This document shows, piece after piece, positions 59,691 through 64,000 of a stretch of 64,000 nucleotides of DNA. A model generated the notes under the pieces. The model ran no database searches, was not told where the DNA came from, and saw only the letters and a list, made by a program, of their open reading frames with translations. Numbering within the stretch: position 1 is the first letter of the stretch; every line of letters begins with the position of its first letter. Source of the stretch: Salminus brasiliensis (lineage: Eukaryota > Chordata > Actinopteri > Characiformes > Bryconidae); NCBI RefSeq assembly GCF_030463535.1, contig NC_132878.1:23727925-23791924 (forward strand). The letters run 5' to 3'. The position numbers and the translations under genes were made by a program.

Positions 59691-61394
59691 AACAGTATCT
59701 TTACTTGGTGTAGAACCTATACATATGTAGAGGTTCTTTTAACTAAAAAGGTTCTCGTTTACCAAAAGAGTTCTTTAAATATCCACATGCTGAAAGGTTC
59801 TTTAGGAAACCTAAAATATACAGTGGAAATAGATGTCTTTCTGTTTGTTGGGGTGGGGTATGCAATTTCATCCTTCGTCCTCCTGATCTTTCCTCATATG
59901 TAATTGAGGCAGCTGCCTGGGTGGGTGAAAATTGACCCACCTGCTGAATCAGACAGTCTGTGGGCTTTACGGTTGAGGATTAAACTAGTATCCCACTAGT
60001 AACTAACAGCAGGAGGTCGCCTACCACTTGCCCATTTGTTTTGAAGTTACGCAGCAGAAAGCTAGTGGCAGATTGCAGAAAAACGTTGAGCAGGTCATGG
60101 TGAAGCCAGACCCAATCACATCACTTTGAAAATGTACAAGCTGACCTATTCAGTAAAATAAGTAGGAAAGCAACTATAAGTCAAAGCTGTAATACTGTGC
60201 CAACATCAAGTTCCAATGGGGGTTTCTCTCAGCAAGCTACCTTTCATTAGTAATTATATCTTGACAATCTGTCCAGTCTCAGCACTATCAGATGCTAAAC
60301 ACACATTTTCCTGAAGCCAGTTAACTAAGACATGCTACATTTACTAGACATATTACCTTCAGAAACTCTTGGTACCTTGGTGAGTATATACAAATAATGT
60401 GCAAAACTCTTCCATTGATGCAGTCAATTGAAATAAAAGTACAATAAGTAAGGTCACAGCAGTTGGCATCCCTAGGACTTTATGAAAACATGCGCAAAAA
60501 ACGAACTGACATACACTATGTATCAGTGTTTATATACACTATATAAAGTGTCGCTTATACAAAATTTCTTGAACTTCTTGAAATGAACACACTAGCTGTA
60601 GGAAATTTTTGATTGAGAATTTAATTGTGTTCAGCCACAAGAGTATTGATGAGGTAATGGTGTTGGATGATTTGTTCTCGATATCACAAAATGATTCTAG
60701 AGAGAATCATGAGTAAGATTCAAGCAGGACTTTGAGCTGACCATAATGGCTTGAAAATGGAAGCCTAGAGAACATTTTTCTAATACCCAAGAGCAAAAAG
60801 TATACCTTCCTCCATAAGTAGCTTGCCTTTTTTGCTAATATGGACACTCTGCCAGGAACTGCATTACCTCTGCAGTGAGTGTGCATCTTTAGGAGCAAAA
60901 CGGCATAACATTATTATGCATGAAGACCATGTATATTCATAGGACTGCAGGATGTAACAAGTCTATATGTAATTTTAATGGGATTTTCGTTTGCAAACAC
61001 ATTTTGAAGTCAGGCAGCTGCGAGTGGGTTCATATACCTCGATCAGGTCAGATACACGGATGCAACGACAAACACAACTGTACTCTCACTGGGTGCATAA
61101 AGTACAAAAGTAGCAGATCAAAAGCTATGTCTTGTACACTCAGTATCTGTCGACATAAATACTGTAAACAAAGGTCAGTAACCACCCTTCATTTATTTCA
61201 TTTCCAGTCAAAATGGCCATTATGTGCAACCTGTTCAGACAGAGAGGATAGATAGAAGGAAACCCACTTTCATAGGGAAAAAGAATGTAAAAGGGACCTT
61301 AAATATCCACAAAGGTAGGCCAGAAAAGGATTTAAAGATCCTGAGCGAATGGGACCCCTAATTGTGCAAGACATGATGGACCACCAATACTGCC
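59691..61394. other. Intron after exon B
   Basis: AT-rich, nothing recognised. Confidence 0.4.
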
Positions 61395-61650
61395 TCTTGG
61401 ATAAACAGCACTTTGATCTTTGAGAGAGAGGAGAAAACTGAGCTCCACTTTAGCTTCAGATCTGAAAACATCCACAGGTGTTCCTGTCCATCTTTCCACT
61501 GTTGGAAGATAACTCAACACTGTGGGTCATCATTAAATGTGTTTGGGATGGCTCAGATGGTGAGAAGCAGAAAAGGTTGTAACCTTAAAGACTGAACTTT
61601 GGAGAAGCTGAAAGTGAGTTTCCTGAGAAGAATGGGAGCTGTACTGAAAC
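61395..61650 (-). repeat. Interspersed repeat, copy in - orientation
   Basis: Reverse-complement partner of 55480-55745; shares a stretch with GTGGAAAGATGGACAGGAAC then ACCTGTGGATGTTTTCAGAT on the - strand. Confidence 0.6.
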
Positions 61651-62555
61651 ATCTGATACTACATTTAGTTGTTTTCTAAAAAAAAAAAAATAATTTTAAT
61701 GGCTGAGTTGGTGGTTTTGTCTGACTTTTAACTTGTATTTCAGGCAGAGACGTTTTTTACGCTATGTACTTCTCTTTTTGCGTCCTTTTAAGTGCAAATG
61801 AAAGGATAAGCACCAGAGTAAAAGGTGTGAGCAACTTAAAAGCAGTACAGGTGCAAAAACCAAAACCAGAGTCCAGAGAAAGGAATTAGCAACTAAATGT
61901 TAATGACTAAAGTGTCAGAGAAAAACATCTAGATTGCTCTCCTTTCCAAATGGTGAAAGGGTTCTAACCTTTGAACGTACGTCTGCTGGAATATTTTTGT
62001 GTCTGCATTGATATGAAACCCAACAGTAAACTGAAATACATGTTCTTTGAATAAGAACTGGGTCAGACTTTTACATATTCACTAAACAAGCTGCATTTCC
62101 ATAGTGTTTCATTGTGTTTTTTGTAGTTTTAGCTTGACTTTAACAAGGTTACCAATCATTCTGTAGCCATAGCATATATAGAATCATAGAATAATTAATT
62201 ATGAAACCCCAGACAAGAAGTCTAAAAGATGGTCTCATCAAAAGGAAGACCTTTGTGTCCTTTCTGCTCTCTTTTGTGTCTTTGAAACTCTACACTCCTG
62301 TAGACATACCTGCAGGTATGTGCTCTCTCTCTTGCCCTCTCAGTCTCTCTCTCATGGTCTACAAATCACAGAAGGATGAATGAATGGACACTTCTGTCAG
62401 TTTTATTAGAAAATACCTTGTACCTGGGGAGACATATGAAACTGGTTTGGTGCACAAGTGTGTGTGTATGTTTGTGAGATCTGTGAAATCTTAAAATAAG
62501 GATAATAAATAATAAAATGACTAAATATAAGGCATAATTATTCAGTAACTGCTAT
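61651..62555. other. Intron after exon B
   Basis: Nothing recognised apart from an A-run at 61680-61690. Confidence 0.4.
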
Positions 62556-63155
62556 GAATGATTAGTTATTCACTATTTACTGTGAAACATGTATCTATTA
62601 TTAGTTATTCACTATCTACTGTGAAACATGTAGTATCTACTATTAGTTATTCACTACTGTGAAACATGTAGTATCTATTATTAGTTATTCACTATCTACT
62701 GTGAAACATGTAGTATCTATTATTAGTTATTCACTATCTACTGTGAAACATGTAGTATCTATTATTAGTTATTCACTATCTACTGTGAAACATGTAGTAT
62801 CTATTATTAGTTATTCACTATCTACTGTGAAACATGTAGTATCTACTATTAGTTATTCACTATCTACTGTGAAACATGTAGTATCTACTATTAGTTATTC
62901 ACTATCTATTGTGAAACATGAAGTATCTATTATTAGTTATTCACTATCTACTGTGAAATATGCTGTATCTACTATTATTATTTAGTATATGCTATTAGTT
63001 ATTCAGTATCTACTATTAGTTATTTAGGATCTACTGTGAAATATGCAGTGTCTACTATTAGTTATTTAGTATATACTATTAGTTATTCAGTATCTACTAT
63101 TAGTTATTTAGTAAATACTAATAGTTATTCAGTATCTACTATTAGTTATTTAGGA
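62556..63155. repeat. 42-bp minisatellite grading into shorter units
   Basis: About ten copies of a 42-bp unit (TATTAGTTATTCACTATCTA, then CTGTGAAACATGTAGTATCT) at 62556-62970. They are followed by shorter, diverged units of ATTAGTTATTCAGTATCTAC and TTAGTTATTTAGTATATACT to about 63155. Because 42 is divisible by three, one frame (62659-62985) stays open and gives a 14-residue repeat; this is not evidence of coding. Confidence 0.95.
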
Positions 63156-63650
63156 TCATCTATTGATTTTTTGGAAATTATTCAGTAACTCCTGTGAATG
63201 ATTCAGTAAACACTATAAATAATTTAGTGCTATTAGAAATATCTAGGATAAAAATAGTATGTAAGCTATGCGGTAATGAAAGTGAGGAACCTTAGGTTCC
63301 TGGGATGGAACAGGTGAAAAACCTTTCAGTTTTGCTTGTAAAAGTCTTCATGTTGCAGTCTTGCGCAGAATTTTAAGTACCAGAATTACATGTCCTATTT
63401 AATGTCCTTATTGCGGTTTGTTTGCTGAATTGAACAAATTGAGGGAAAACTCTTGTAAAAGTTTATTTGTAATTCTAAAATGAAATGTCAGATCATTTGA
63501 GCAGGGGTGCGCACAGCTGCACAAGACTGTACCTGTGCTATGGCGTTAGAGTTCATGTTCTGATGTTAGAGGGACTCTGTAGTGTCTTGGCTTTCTCAGC
63601 CTGTGCAGCTGTAAAATCCAAGCGTGCTGTGTTTGCCTACTCAGCCGCAG
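63156..63650. other. Intron after exon B
   Basis: Nothing recognised. Confidence 0.4.
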
Positions 63651-63659
63651 CCTGCACTC

Positions 63660-63800
63660 TGACTGCTCCATTGTCTCTGCTCTGATTGGCCCATACTCAG
63701 TCTGGAATTCCACTCTGTGGGCTTTTGGCCCGCCTCCTTCATCGCCCTGGGGGCGTCAAAGAACAACGGCATTCCCCCCACATAATGCAGGGAGAGGTGT
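63660..63800 (+). promoter_or_regulatory. Weak promoter-like segment near the right edge
   Basis: An inverted CCAAT box (GATTGGCC, 63683-63690), a GC-box-like CCCGCCTCC (63730-63738) and a few CpGs lie together. A further alternative dab2ip promoter is possible but not shown. Confidence 0.2.
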
Positions 63801-63906
63801 GTGTGCGTGTGTCTCTGTGTGTAGGTTAAGTAAAGGAAAGGATACTCCCAAGTTTGCAGTTAGTGGGATGTGAGTTTATGACATGAGGTACATGCAGCAT
63901 ATATGC

Positions 63907-63910
63907 TCCC

Positions 63911-63945
<35 letters not shown>
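63907..63945. repeat. (TC)n microsatellite
   Basis: Nearly pure CT run, 30 bases before an acceptor-like TTTTTTTCTGTTCTTGCAG that ends at 63974. Confidence 0.95.
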
Positions 63946-64000
63946 GTGATGACAGTTTTTTTCTGTTCTTGCAGGGTGAAAGAAATGTGTCAAATTAGGA

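Noticed and set aside
62659..62985. 108-codon repetitive ORF
   Set aside because: Minisatellite whose 42-bp unit is divisible by three; no start context, splice site or known domain.
63975..64000. Coding exon after the acceptor-like CTGTTCTTGCAG
   Set aside because: Joined to either phase-1 dab2ip donor it gives an immediate TGA; it might be a UTR exon but the window ends.

Overview
The window is eukaryotic and almost certainly from a teleost fish. Coding exons are short and spliced, with canonical GT/AG sites and CpG-poor introns. The repeat load is typical of ray-finned fish: L2-clade LINE 3' ends carrying the conserved fish LINE/SINE tail, tRNA-derived SINEs, hAT-like and Tc1/mariner-like MITEs, a decayed Tc1 transposase, and many long TA/TG/GA microsatellites. 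An otophysan (characin/catfish-like) host is a guess from repeat flavour only. No prokaryotic operon, CRISPR array or intact virus was seen.

The main gene runs on the + strand from about 17 kb past the right edge. Two internal exons (35133-35254 and 38484-38610) encode the first half of the split N-terminal PH domain and the following RRT-S-VPVE motif of the SynGAP/DAB2IP/RASAL2 family of Ras GTPase-activating proteins. Two alternative first coding exons were found by reading splice donors: one at 16960-16999, which would feed the PH-domain exons, and one at 46166-46205 starting MEPD, which resembles the start of the short PH-truncated DAB2IP isoform. Both are exactly 13 codons plus one base, so both are phase 1, as are the acceptor at 35133 and the donor at 38610. 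The best identification is dab2ip (which teleost paralogue is unknown). The C2 and RasGAP exons lie beyond base 64000.

On the - strand a CpG-rich promoter (about 10700-11150) carries a ZNF143/THAP11-type ACTACA-CCCAGCATGC element and a first exon ending at a consensus donor (10993), with CAG repeats in the exon. One CpG-rich candidate second exon lies at 3680-3762. This gene, not identified, points left, away from dab2ip; about 5.8 kb separates the two promoters.

Region by region: 1-9 kb is intron or intergenic DNA with a cluster of hAT-like MITEs. The - strand promoter is at 10.7-11.15 kb. From 11.15 to 16.8 kb is an intergenic stretch with an L2 fragment, two SINEs and MITEs. From 17 to 35 kb is the first intron of the long dab2ip transcript, holding a local duplication (20.6-21.8 kb), a homeodomain-motif-rich candidate enhancer (22.4-22.57 kb), a - strand SINE, a 2.6-kb satellite of a 44-bp unit with higher-order structure (26.5-29.1 kb), a CpG-rich block and a foldback element. 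From 38.6 to 46 kb are a palindrome pair, a MITE and a dead Tc1. From 46.2 to 64 kb is the intron after the MEPD exon, with another L2 fragment, a G-rich degenerate repeat, an inverted pair of interspersed repeats and a 42-bp minisatellite.
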